A stretch of 64,000 nt of DNA from Isoetes taiwanensis (lineage: Eukaryota > Streptophyta > Lycopodiopsida > Isoetales > Isoetaceae), in NCBI GenBank assembly GCA_021234155.1, contig JAJEKV010000003.1:22099569-22163568 (forward strand), in the 5' to 3' direction. The position numbers were made by a program, and so were the translations under genes. The notes under the pieces were generated by a model, which was not told the origin of the DNA, made no database searches, and worked only from the letters and a program-made list of their open reading frames with translations. Shown one piece after another: positions 48,601 to 60,915 of this stretch (its first letter is position 1; every line of letters starts with the position of its first letter).

Positions 48601-50957
48601 CCTGCCTTTGACAAATTTGAATCCTGATACTCTGTACCTTTAAATGCATGTATAAGCTTGTCTTTGCTTGTAACAGTCATACATTTGCTTTTATTAGGTA
48701 TGGGTTTGAGAATGATATCGTACTGCCCATTCTCCTTTCGTATAAGAGCAGCATTTGAGAAGATGTGCAACAGAAATGTGTGGTTGCAGAAGTGATCTTG
48801 TGCTATCAATTTCATATCATTAACACTGCTTGTAAGGTATTGAAGCTCAGAATCTTTCAGTTTCTAATCTACATATTTTGCAGGCAGGCAACTACTGAAC
48901 AAAATTTTGGCTTCTTTGTCATCTTCATTTTCTTCAATAGACCAGCTCGATGTAGATTTCTAAGGGAAACATTCAAACACATTTTTTTTTTTTTTAATAT
49001 TGAAGGCATGGATATGCAACCCAAACGAATTTTCCAAGAAGGGAAATTGCATTCCAGAAAGGAGTAAGATTTGTTTAAAATAATAGGTCCAGAACTACCC
49101 TTATCTGGCAGATTCGCTAAAACAAATGAGGCCTTGTTAATTTGCCAAAAAAATGCAGTCAAATCCATCCAGATGTAAAGCCATGCTGAAGTATGACTTT
49201 CTCTTCTCCGTGTGGAAAAAATTGATATGTTTTACCATTGTAGTAGAATCGCCATACTTCAATAGCACTGGAAAATTTTATTTTTGCCACTAGTCAGCTA
49301 ATGTATTATTTCCTGCAGCTTCTGACTATCCAATATTTGATGAGACTTACAGTGTTTTTGTTTGATGACATAGCGTCTTGATAAATTTTGTCAGGCTGGA
49401 GACCTCCATCTTCAAGAAAGCTTAGAAACTGCAGAACGAATGCTACATTGAAATGCCTTATCCTTTTATAATCTAAAGAGCAATCAAGATGTTGTAGACA
49501 AAGTAGAAAATACTGGATATAAAGAAAACAAACACATTCATGCGGAATGCACAATCTTTGAGAAGGAAAAACTTGACAATGGCAAAGGGGTTATGACACA
49601 CACACACAAAAATTTGAAGCATGTACGCTTGGTCTGGGCTGATGGATTAGGTCGGATAAGGTGCCGGGTAAGTGTAAAGCATTTAATTGTAAGTTTTCCT
49701 GTTTGAATAAATTTTTTTCAACTAGAGCCACTGTGGTTCTACAGTCATGTTGCATATTGAAGAACTAAGTTTTGTGATGAATTATTGATTGTGATGTCTA
49801 ATTCTGTAGAGGCTAATTCTTAAGCAACTATACGTTGAACAATTTGCCCCTTTGTGGGTCTGGTTTATATTGCTGCAGGATACTATGGTGAATGCACATT
49901 ATGTCTTAGATTTTGTTGTCTATGCCTGTTTCTGTCCGTAACTTTAGAACAAATAGTGAATCGATTAAAAAATGGTAAGTGTGTTTCAAGCCCTTGCATT
50001 TATCATCACTAGAATATTACTTCGTGCATAGCACTTTCATTTAGAAATTTTCCAAAAAGGCTTCATTTACTTCTATTTATGTGATACCCTTATAACATCA
50101 AGATTCACATTGGATAAAAAAGCCCAAAGAAGCAAAAAGTATCATTTGTTTGCAGGCAAATGACACCGAAGCAGCATCAAGTTCCTAGAGCAAAGGAACG
50201 GTAAAAAGGGCTATATAGCATTTGCACTTAAAATGCATCATTCACAAGCTTGGCCAAGATCTTCAAATAGGTGGACATAATAGTGATTAACTACCCATGC
50301 CAAGAAAAATAACTGAAAACTTCATTTTGGCATTGGCCTCTTGCAAAAAGCTAGATATTACTCTAACTCTGCTAGAAAACATAAGCATTCCACCACGTTA
50401 AAACACAAAGATCCTAAAAACAAATACGTATAAGGCTTACACTATATTAAAAATCCTATGAACAAATGTTTGATAGAATGATATCCTATATAAATCAAGA
50501 TATAAGTCTGTTAACCATAATAAAAACATAGATATCCATGCGGCAATAATTTTCAAAGAATGGTAGGTGGCATTGATGTTCAATTTTTGATAAAAGAGCA
50601 ATATTATCACTTAGAGTCCAGGATGCAAAGTATTAGTTGTACAAGATTAATAAAAAATGTGTAGTGCCCACGCTTGAAAGTCATACCTTCGTTTGGTAGC
50701 AGTTGTTCCCACAATGCCGACGCTTGAAAGTCATACCCTCCTTTTGCCCCAACCCTGCCGTTCTACTAGTTCTTTTTTTCAATATATTACATTTTTTTTT
50801 CAAGGGGTTAGAAAATTGTCTAAGTGCCATAAAAAACAATGAAAGCGTATGCGCACTCTAGATGTACGCATCAGTACGTCAATTGAAATACACCACAAAA
50901 TCATAGCAAAACCTTAGTAAAAAACGTACAAAAATACAAAAGTAACCCCCTGTTATA
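45660..50957. other. Interior of the 5.8-kb insertion, no gene identified
   Basis: No transposase or known domain was seen. Notable items: a repeated 26-bp word CTGAATCCTGGATCATCTATC at about 47,233 and 47,355; plant-leader-like AACCCTAA words near 47,610-47,630; a repeated GACGCTTGAAAGTCATACC-type word at about 50,672 and 50,719. Confidence 0.4.
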
Positions 50958-50965
50958 ATGCTAGA

Positions 50966-51895
50966 TATTGAAACTAAGGAACATGAACTGTTTCAATTAC
51001 CCGAGATTGAGAATTTTGAAAAAATCTATTCTGTAAAAAACAAAAAGTTTAGAGATGGAGATTGCGGTAACGGTGGAATCGCTTGCTATGTAAGAACAAC
51101 ATTTAAAAGCATTGTGCACGGCGTCAAGAAGGATATCAATAACCAATTTATCTGGCTAAGAATACAGAGTAATAAAGCAGAACTATACATGGCGGTCTGC
51201 TATTTTGCACCAGGACATAAACAAGCGTGTGGTAATAGTCCAGATGCTACCAGTGATGACCCTTTCTTCTATTTAGAGCAGGACATTATGATGTATCAGC
51301 AAAAAGGTGAAGTTATTGTGACATGTGACTTTAATAGCAGGACTGGCAGCAATCAAGAGAAGAAGACATGTTATGGCTGGAATCTCTAGATATGGACGAA
51401 CTGGATAAATGTGGTTGGAGAAGATATTCCTGTGATAGCAATATAACAAAAGCTGGCACACACTTGCTGAACTTGTGCAGCAGTGCTAATATGTTTATAT
51501 GTAATGGCATCTCAAAATTCCCATCAGCTGGCAGATATACATGTAGAGGACGAAGCGTGGTAGACTATCTGATCTGTGGAGATTCAGCAATAGAACATAT
51601 CAGAGATTTTGTTGTGATGGAGGAGCGGATGGAATCAGACCATGCACCCATGGTCATACATATACCAATTTCAGATCTGAAAATTTCAGAAAATAAGAAA
51701 CCAACAGTTGGCATGCGCCTTGATAGCAAAAAGGCAGATATGTACAAAAAGTGGACAGCAGACAAACTGGACAGCATTGTGTGGCCAAAAGATGTTAATG
51801 AACTAAACCAGCTTGTCTCCAAGTTTGTATTAGAGTCTGCTACACAATGCTTTGTATCACGGAGAGGTATAAAGGGCCTTAAGTGTAACTCTTGA
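50966..51895 (+). pseudogene. LINE-2 ORF2 endonuclease part
   Basis: Continues the endonuclease begun at 45,045-45,160 (LRIAIWNINRLT, DMICFIET). It reads ETKEHELFQLPEIENFEKIY, GNGGIACYV, MAVCYFAPGH and GEVIVTCDFNSRTG (the Asp-Phe-Asn motif is intact). A frame change near 51,370 leads to SVVDYLICGD and MESDHAPMVIH (SDH motif intact). The section ends with a TGA at 51,893 where LINE-1 has NSWFDGE. Another frame change near 51,900 leads to REYRKLVRRKKRKY. Confidence 0.85.
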
Positions 51896-51906
51896 TATGA
51901 TAATGA

Positions 51907-54323
51907 ATGCAAAGAAATGAAGAAAAAAATACATCTGCATGTCAATCACAAAGGGCTGATTTACGAAGAGAATATAGAAAGCTTGTTAGAAGAAAAAAGC
52001 GCAAATATATTAAAGTGAGGCAAGAAACGCTACTCAAAGAGTATTTAACAGAGCCCAAGAGATTTTGGAGCAGATTGAAAAACACCAAACCTGCACTAGT
52101 TCCACTTTCTGCCCAAGAGTTGTGGCAGCATGTTGATCAGCTATACCACATAAAAGAGGTGGCAGCTGTTAGTCCTGTGCCTCCTGGTACAGGACTATTC
52201 ATGCATACGGCAGACCAGGTCAAGCTCAAGGATCCTCAGTCAGCCACGGGTCAGGCATCAAAGGCTCAGCAGAAGACCAAGCAGCAGACCACGCAGTCAA
52301 AGCCCATCAAGAGGCGCCGCTCAGACAAGTGACGGCCCATCACCGCCCGCGTCAGCGTCAGCATGATTCTAGGCACTTCAAGAGGCACCGCCCACATTCC
52401 TGCAAATCAGGCCTCCTTCCAGGAGTCGGCACCGAGATCAGTCAGAGTGTCTATATTGGGCCCAAGGCCATTGTACTATATATATGACTAGAGCTCGCAC
52501 ATGAGTTCTAGATGAGTTTTGAGTCTTGTCTCCTTTCAGTTCTTCTCTCTATTGCGAGAGCTCATGTATATTCATCATTGATATCAAGGAAGCTTATCAT
52601 TTTCCTCTCAATTGTTCTGTTTTCTTCTTCTTCTTCTCTTCTTGCAAATCCCGCGTGACATAGTCCCCCGGACTCTCCTGTTAGATCCACGGGTCCTCAC
52701 AGAGGGCTGTCTTCCAGGAGTTCCCGAACCCAGACCCCAAACAGCAGCAGGAAAAAAGGGCTTGTCTGATCTGTCTTTCTCTGAAGAAGAAGTGGTGGAT
52801 GGAATAAAGCAACTCTCTAATGGAAAAGCTCGAGATGCGCAAGGCTTGTGTGCGGAACTCATAAAGTGGGCAGATGAGAATTGTTATGAGGGAATAACAA
52901 AATTGCTCAATGCAGCCATAGCTCAAGGGTTTTCAGAGGACTGGCAAATTAACCGAGTGGTCCCTATCTTCAAAGGAGGTGACCCAATGGATGCCAATAA
53001 CTATCGAACTCTCCTGGTGAGTAGTCTTTTCTCAAAACTATTTGCATCACTCTTAGAGAAAAAGATAAGTTTATGGGCTGAAGGACATAATGTCAGAGCT
53101 GAAACCCAGGCTGGATTTAGATGCAAAAGATCAACAATAGATCACCTGGTTACATTGAAAACCATAATGGATTCAGTAAAGGGGAAGAAAAAACCAGTGT
53201 ACATCCTGTTTGTTGATTTTAAGAAAGCTTTTGACAAAGTGCCTCGCAGTAAGCTTTGGGAAAGGTTGGAGCACCTACAGATGCCAGAAAACTTGAGAGA
53301 GGCAGTACTTATTCTCTATGAAAAAGTATTAGTGCAGCTATCTAGCCCATTATCCACAGAAGCGCCAGAAAGAATCTTAAGCAATATTGGTGTAAAACAA
53401 GTCTGTCCACTGTCGCCTACATTATTTGGGCTGTTTATAGATAGTCTGGAAGAATGGATCAGAATTCATGGGGGAGAAGGTACGAGCATACAGGATTATG
53501 CCATCAGGTTATTGATGTATGCAGATGATGTGGTGATCTTTGCTCGCACTCAGGCGCATATGCAGAAGCATCTCGACGCTTTATCCACGTTCTGTGCTCA
53601 AACAGGAATGCAGGTAAACCTAGATAAAACAAAAGTCATGGTCGTAGGGGCTCTTAAACAGGATTTCCAGTTCCAATACAATGGAGAATATGTACAGAAG
53701 TGTGACTCCTACAAATATCTAGGGCTGCTTATTCACAGAAATCATAGGTGGAACGCATGTATATCACAAAGGATTGAAGGAGGTCTGAAAGCTTTATATG
53801 CACTGCAAAGTCTTTGTAGACGGGTCCACTTATGGTCATGGCCTATGAAGGTAAAACTCTATTTTGTGTTAGTGCAATCTGTAGTTCTATACGGCAGTGA
53901 GGTATGGGGGCCTAGTTTGCCCAAAGGATTATGGGAAGACATTGAACAGGTACTCAAGAAGTTTTTACGGCTGGAACTGGGAGTAAAAGCCCAAGTTCCT
54001 TATCCTATGATGCTAGCAGAAAGTGGCCTTATGCCGATGGAAGGGGAAGCCATGGTGAAATGCATTAGATATTTGAAAAAGATACAGGAACAAGACATTA
54101 CTAGACTTCCACATCGTGCTATGCAGGCTAGCATTGATCAAGGGTGGTTCCGAGATGCCAAGGAATGGTTGGGTAGATGGAATATCTCCTTTGAAGATGC
54201 AATGACTTGTGACGGAGATATCAGAAATCTAGTCAAACAGAAGATGACTGAAAAACTATGGCTGAATCCACCTACCAAGATGAACACTTATCGGCAGATG
54301 ATAAACCCAAAGCTCACACAGGC
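51907..54323 (+). pseudogene. LINE-2 ORF2 linker and reverse transcriptase (split by a solo LTR)
   Basis: The linker up to the LTR (KEYLTEPKRFWSRLKNTKP, QELWQHVDQLYH) continues after the LTR with FSEEEVVDGIKQLSNGKARD. Reverse transcriptase motifs follow in one open frame: NRVVPIFKGGD, NNYRTLLVSSLFSKLF, AGFRCKRSTIDHLV, LFVDFKKAFDKVP, GVKQVCPLSPTLFGLFI (Gly to Val in the usual QGCP), and LLMYADDVVIFAR. The YADD active site is intact. The frame runs to 54,323, where a DNA transposon interrupts it. Confidence 0.88.
52167..52743 (+). mobile_element. Solo LTR, 577 bp, with 5-bp target duplication GCAGC
   Basis: The sequence starts TGTTAG and ends AAACA (TG...CA), flanked by GCAGC at 52,162-52,166 and 52,744-52,748. 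A TATA-like CTATATATATGACTAG lies near 52,478. A pyrimidine-rich R/U5 stretch follows. Removing it plus one GCAGC restores the LINE frame. No internal retrotransposon sequence is present, so it is an LTR left by homologous recombination. TGTTAG starts and 5-bp duplications are common for Ty1/copia; the superfamily is not proven. Confidence 0.85.
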
Positions 54324-54327
54324 TATA

Positions 54328-55492
54328 AACAAGATTTAAAATGAAACGCACTTATTTAAGAAGTGCGTTTGAAAGATTCCTTTTGAAAATTTATAAAATT
54401 CTAAAATCCCTCTAAAAAGGGCCCTTTTATTACCATTAGTCCAAAGATTTATAAAATTGCTCGTGAAAACAGACATTTTAAGAAGACTTAGTATTAAGGA
54501 AAAACACAAAACAAAAAAAATCCCATTTTAGAGGGGGAAAGAACTACAATGAAATTCAAAGATTTACTATGGGGCAAATTCGTATGAAGAAATTAGATGC
54601 TTTTGTACCTTGTCCCTGAAAACTTTTATATTAGCTGTTTTAGAAGACAAGAAATTTGTTATTTCACAACCATTTTTGCTAAACATCCTAATAGACCTTA
54701 AAACACATTGGGAGGCAGTTGAACAAACTTCTTGAATGACAAGCCATTGTTTTTGCATCACATAGTATTATAAATGCCAATACATCCACGATATCTTGTA
54801 GCTAAGTGAAGTTTTAGTTGATGATGCAAGATATAAATTTATACCGAGGATACAAAAGTTGAAGTAATGAAGCCCCATTGATTACATGCCCTCCTTTTTT
54901 ATTCTCGGAGATGTATTTTTGAACGCACATGTCTTTCTACAACATGGTGATGCTCAGAAGATAGTCAATCTCTTTAGTAATGTTGAGCATATTCATCACA
55001 ATTACGTCATCTGTAGCAGTGGGCACCATGCACATTTCTCTGGCAAAGAAGTATTAAATGCGCCTTTACCCTTTCCTATATATTTGCAAAGAAATAGGTA
55101 AACTTCGAGGGGTTTCTACTCCTCGCACCCCCTCTGGATAAACCATGTAGTTTCCTTTTAACAAACACACGTGTCACCATAACATTTTGGAGTTCTTTGC
55201 CTTTAGTAGCAATTTTTTGAGCTACACGAAGTGAAGTTCGCATGTATATAGAGAAAAAAAAAAGTAGAAATAACAACATGATTCGACTACTTTATGCTCT
55301 AACATTGCATTACAAGCTCGAGAAAATTTAGAACCGTTTTTAGAACTTTTTTTAGACTAAAAACCAAGAAAAGTGTGTAAAATTATCCCTTATGTGTGTT
55401 ACTTTAGTAGTTTTCAGGTTGCCAAACCCTTTGGCGAAGCAAGAAAGACCCCAAAAGATTTTACACGATATATATTTTGCCTCTGATTTTGC

Positions 55493-55523
<31 letters not shown>

Positions 55524-56541
55524 AAAGTCTTATATATATATGCAATTCGGTATAAATTTATACTGGTTTCTCCAGATAGATTTATACCGCAAGAGTTCTC
55601 TTTTCTTGTCGGATATATATATGTAAGTATGTGTATATATTATATATATATACACATATATGTATATAAATTGGTTGTCTCGAAGGTTGTTCATGCGGTA
55701 TAAATTTATACCGAGAGAGAGTCATGCAGTATAAATTTATACCGAGAGAGCTCTCGCGATATAACGAGGGAGCTCTCACGGTATAAATTTATACCGTGAG
55801 AGCTCTCGTAGTGAATCGAGAGAGCTCTCGCGGTGTAAATTTATACCGCTCGAGTCCTCTCGCGGTATAAATTACCGCTCGAGTCCACTTGCAGTATAAA
55901 TTTATACCATGCGAACTCTCTGGCATGTTATATCCACACAGCACTATCTATTGTAGTATAAATTTATACCATCTAGAAATTTATTTTGAAGACGTTATGT
56001 CCACGCATTGTCATCGCGGTATACATCAGTCTATAGCAAGACGGATGAGCAAATAAGAGCAAGTATATAAGATGAAGAGCGAGCGTCTTCGACTCCAACT
56101 TGCACTTCAAAGTGTAAGTTTGTTCAATAAGGCATACTTTCATGTGAAAATGTTTGCTTCGATGAGGCAATGTCAAAATGTGTTGCATTTTTTACAGTTT
56201 TGTTCATAGTTTTGTATTGATTTTGAAAACTTTGAATAAAATACCTTTTTGGCACTTTGGTGTGCTTGCTGTTTTTTTCAATGTCTATTTTGTTTAGTTT
56301 TTGAAAATATTACTATTTCTCAAACCAAACTAGGGGGCCAAAAAGGGATATCAAACAATTTTGAATGAAAGCTAAGTTCACACCCCCCCTAAAAAATGAT
56401 GCCTAAAATTTTCAAATTGTCACACTTGTCACAAATATACCATGAAAAGGGACCTTTTTGGGGGGATTTTAGGGAATCTTTCAAAGATTCCTTTTAAAGT
56501 GCGTTTATAGCAAATTAGTGCGTTTCATTTTAAACTTTGTT
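54328..56541. mobile_element. 2.2-kb TIR DNA transposon (non-autonomous) inserted in LINE-2
   Basis: The left end AACAAGATTTAAAATGAAAC and the reverse complement of the right end (AACAAAGTTTAAAATGAAAC) match with two differences. Similarity continues through CGCACT and GATTCC-type words for about 100 bp. TATA flanks both sides (54,324-54,327 and 56,542-56,545), and removing the element plus one TATA restores the LINE frame (A-I-H-L-Q). There is no transposase. The interior carries the palindrome array at 55.5-55.97 kb. The 4-bp duplication is unlike mariner (TA) or Harbinger (TWA); the superfamily is unresolved. Confidence 0.8.
55495..55975. repeat. Array of GGTATAAATTTATACC palindromes
   Basis: The 16-bp palindrome or close variants recurs about eight times (near 55,549, 55,696, 55,728, 55,780, 55,832, 55,864, 55,892, 55,951). 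Many copies are joined by a second palindrome of the type CGAGAGAGCTCTCGCG. A TATATA tract precedes the array. Spacing is 28-60 bp. Confidence 0.85.
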
Positions 56542-56545
56542 TATA

Positions 56546-57279
56546 CACTTACAAATGGACATCTCGATTGGAAAAAGGCATGCGATATGTCGGATGCGTC
56601 TCAGTTCGCATAGACTGGATATTGAAGTAGGAAGGTGGAAGAGAATTCCTCGAGAGCTGCGTACATGTAAGATATGTGGTACTAGAGATGTTGAAGACGA
56701 AGATCATGCACTGCTACACTGTCCTGCATATGCGATGATAAGAGTCAGATATGGTATTGAAGCGAAAACTCTAACACAATTATTTGCACTAAATGCCAAT
56801 GTAATTGGTTCTTTTATTATAGAAGTAATGCAGTATAGAGAGACATATAAAGGGGTGAAAGCATGCTAGGGTGTACCATCTAAAGTACTTTTTAGGGAGT
56901 GCGAAACTACCCAGAAAAGTACCCAGCACTGGGTACTGGGAACTTGCATAAACGCCGCAATAAATAATAAGTTTGACAGTTAGTTCATTTATTTTAGTCT
57001 CTAATAGTATTATTATCCTTTAGTACTATAGATTGATATGTTAGTAACCTTGAATTCAAAAAATTTTGATTGATTTTAATGGAAAGAAAAAACAGAAAGT
57101 ACCAGTTTTAAAAGTACCCAGTGTAGGTACTTTTGAGGGTTCCAAAAGTGGTACACCGTAGCATGCTTTTACCCAAAGACCATTTTCAGAATCTATTAGA
57201 TGAAGATGAGAGCGAATCTGATTGGAGAGAGGAGTCTGTGGAAGTCAGTGATCTGGACTTCCCAGAATACATGATGTAA
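56546..57279 (+). pseudogene. LINE-2 ORF2 C-terminus (split by a 322-bp MITE)
   Basis: Resumes with HLQMDISIGKRHAICRMRLS, RLDIEVGRWKR, and the zinc motif CKICGTRDVEDEDHALLHC (CX2C...HX4C). The MITE interrupts after YRETYK. The end (57,179 onward) reads HFQNLLDEDESESDW to a TAA at 57,277, parallel to the acidic end of LINE-1. Confidence 0.85.
56853..57174. mobile_element. 322-bp MITE in LINE-2 with 4-bp duplication AAAG
   Basis: The left end GGGTGAAAGCATGCTAGGGT plus GTACCA and the complement of the right end (GGGTAAAAGCATGCTACGGT plus GTACCA) form a 26-bp inverted repeat with two mismatches. AAAG flanks both sides (56,849-56,852 and 57,175-57,178). The interior has repeated AGTACCCAG words in both orientations. 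Removal restores the LINE frame (Y-K-D-H-F). Confidence 0.85.
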
Positions 57280-57299
57280 CTGTTAAGTTAACGTCTACT

Positions 57300-58620
<1,321 letters not shown>

Positions 58621-58671
58621 ATGGAACTCCACTTCACTTCAGGATGTTATTGCTTTGCAAAGGACCTTTTC

Positions 58672-58738
58672 TGATATAGTAAATTTACATAGTACCATGA
58701 CCAGTCTCCATACAGGATGAATTTTGAACACTGCATAT
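58672..58738 (+). repeat. Flanking direct repeat, left
   Basis: TGATATAGTAAATTTACATA plus GTACCATGACC and TCTCCATACAGGATGAAT recurs at 60,582-60,648. The pair brackets duplicated segment copy 2. Confidence 0.9.
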
Positions 58739-58754
58739 AAAACAATAGAATGGG

Positions 58755-60590
58755 AGCAGTTTATAATCATTAGCAGGCCAAGCACCACTCCAAATCATTA
58801 AAGCAGCAGGTTCACATTTGAGTTTACAATGGCCACTATTGTCGGGTCAACTAACAGTTCCTCCCTATTCAACTTGATAATTGTCATTAATAAATTGGAA
58901 GATGTCTAGATATAAGGTAGCTGGATTAGCATGTACATGTTTTTGTTTCAACCATAAAATCCATAGCTTTTCATGCATTAATCCTTCAAGACTATGAAGG
59001 AAAACTCTGTTTTTGAGCAAGAAATTGTAGGAAAATTTTCTTAAGACTCTGTAGTCTAAATCATAATAATGTATACATACCGGTGGGAGAAATAAAAAAT
59101 TGTATTCTTTATACATTTCATACCTATTTACATATCCCTATTGGAAAGCAAAAGATGTAGGATGGTTGTTAAGAGTGTTGAATATTTGATAATCAAATAT
59201 TACAGTTTGAGTGGAGCCCAAGCACCCCTTTTTGTTTCCACTAAATATAAAATGTACAGTACAATGTAACGCTATCTAGAGTGAGGCCTCTACATCTCAG
59301 CCTGGAGCATATAGAGCAAACCACATAGTGAAGTAATGTCCTGTTATTTTAAAGGCGAACAAAGAAAGTATTCCGCGGTTGCTGACCAAGATGTTGGTCT
59401 TCCATAACTGAAATACGATTCTGGGAAGGGACTCGCGAGAGACACAAAACCGGCCGCCAGGCTTGTCATTCATCACAGCAGCAGTATACAATGTGTGGAA
59501 AACTAGAGAGAGAGGGGATAGCCGACCATAGGAACAATATCGGACTACCCCCTAAAAAGAAATGTGCCAAGGCAAAATAAAAGGGTAATGGCGACAACTT
59601 CTCATCGGGATAAAAAACCCCGCCCTTTTTCGAGGAAAACCCTAATGAGAAATGGTATTGGTTAAAGTACCTTGAATGTGTTGCTGGAGAACGGAGAGAA
59701 AGCGAAATCGACGGCTCAACGCATAAAAGAGCACGACCCCATAGAGGCAAAGCTCCCCCGAATGTGTCCATGGAGAATCGAAGCGGAGGGGTGATGGCCA
59801 ACATAAATAGAACAGGACCCCAACAGACGGCGGAAAATGGCGGAATCCCCAAGCAATACCAAAAACTCCCAAAAGAACAATCCAAAATGGTCGAGAAGAC
59901 AAACCTCCTAAGTTGCCCAAGAAAGTCCGAAAATGAAAACAAAGGAAAAAGAACATAATAGAAAAGATAGCATCACCCAAATGGTGGAGAATCATTATGT
60001 AAAATAGGCATCACCCTCGAGGTGGAAATAAACAGTACATAGCATCACCCAGCGGGTGGAGAAACACTATGTAAAAATATGCATCACCCTCGAGGTGGAA
60101 ATAAACAAAGATCACCCAAGCAAGTGGAGAACAATGCGCTTGGGCTTATTGGAAGCAGGAACATAAGAATAGCAACACTCACAGGTGGAGAACAACAAAA
60201 GAGGCATGAACAACAAAAAATACAAATGAAAAAAGACTCATGCGCCACCGTCAGCAGGGCGGGAAGGGAGGGAAGCCATGAGAGGAGAAGAAGAACTGCT
60301 GTGAGAAGACGCCGATAACCGAGCCAAAACGGAAAAGGCCTAATATAGGCGCTCGTCCCTTCCCAGAATGGCGATCCGATGGCTCGGATCGATGGGATTG
60401 TTAATCTCAGATCCTAGCATCTCTAAGACCTTATATGGCTACAAAAGTTCGTGAGAGAAAACCAGTAACCATCTCTTAGGTTCCATACAATCCATAATAG
60501 CCAAGCCTTACAGATGTGAACAGCTTGCCTCCTCAACAAATTTCATTCTATTGTGTAGAGACCTAAGATAATTTTCATGATTGATATAGT
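58755..60590 (+). repeat. Duplicated segment, copy 2 (right of the TC cluster), interrupted
   Basis: Same order and orientation as 33,620-34,487, from GGGAGCAGTTTATAATCATT to TTCATGATTGATAT. The duplicate is continuous except for the insertion at 59,421-60,395. It has no coding content. Confidence 0.9.
59421..60395. mobile_element. 975-bp insertion in the duplicated segment
   Basis: Copy 1 reads ACGATTGTTAATC where copy 2 has this insert, so its limits are exact. GATT flanks both sides (59,417-59,420 and 60,396-60,399). The left end CTGGGAAGGGAC is inverted near the right end (GTCCCTTCCCAG, 60,355-60,366), about 30 bp inside. The interior carries alternating minisatellite units AGCATCACCC..GTGGAGA and GCATCACCCTCGAGGTGGAA (about 59,968-60,120). 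No transposase was found; long minus-strand open frames have no recognisable domain. Confidence 0.7.
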
Positions 60591-60648
60591 AAATTTACAT
60601 AGTACCATGACCTATCTCCATACAGGATGAATGTCTGAATACTGCATA
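60582..60648 (+). repeat. Flanking direct repeat, right
   Basis: Second copy of the 67-bp repeat at 58,672-58,738, with only a few differences. Confidence 0.9.
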
Positions 60649-60704
60649 CCCAAGGCCTCCAAGTATGAACCATAGCATTTAACCAGTATCACATCATCTA
60701 AAAA

Positions 60705-60915
60705 CCATGATATATGTGGTTTTTTATACATGAATTATTTGATGGTAGAAAACCACATGTTATAGTGGTTTGGTAATACTGATAGTGGTTTGTCATATAG
60801 TTATCAAAGCTGGTTATCAATGCTATAGTGGTTTGTAAAACTAATTGTGGTTTATAAGATTGTTTCATACATTTCTATAGTGGTTCATTACAATAGCAAT
60901 GGTTCGTAGAACTTT
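60705..60915 (+). repeat. Cluster of TATAGTGGTTT-type words
   Basis: TATAGTGGTTTGT/TAGTGGTTTGG/ATTGTGGTTTATA and similar words recur at least seven times in about 200 bp, a decayed minisatellite. Confidence 0.6.

Larger units (their letters stand above)
45161..50965. mobile_element. 5.8-kb insertion in LINE-2 with 9-bp duplication TATTGAAAC
   Basis: TATTGAAAC occurs at 45,152-45,160 and 50,966-50,974. Deleting the interval plus one copy joins the LINE endonuclease in frame. A 9-bp duplication is typical of Mutator-like elements (8 bp of it would fit hAT), but I see no matching terminal inverted repeats. The left end carries a foldback element. The interior has no recognised transposase, so the nature of the unit is open. 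It may be a Pack-MULE-like carrier or successive events. Confidence 0.6.

Noticed and set aside
52612-52740. N-terminal extension of the LINE-2 reverse transcriptase frame
   Set aside because: The first 40 or so codons are translated from the end of the solo LTR. The true LINE sequence begins after the GCAGC duplication.
59466-59995. Minus-strand open frames of 158 and 117 codons
   Set aside because: They overlap each other in different frames, are Phe/Leu/Ser-rich, and lie within the 975-bp insert without any recognisable motif.
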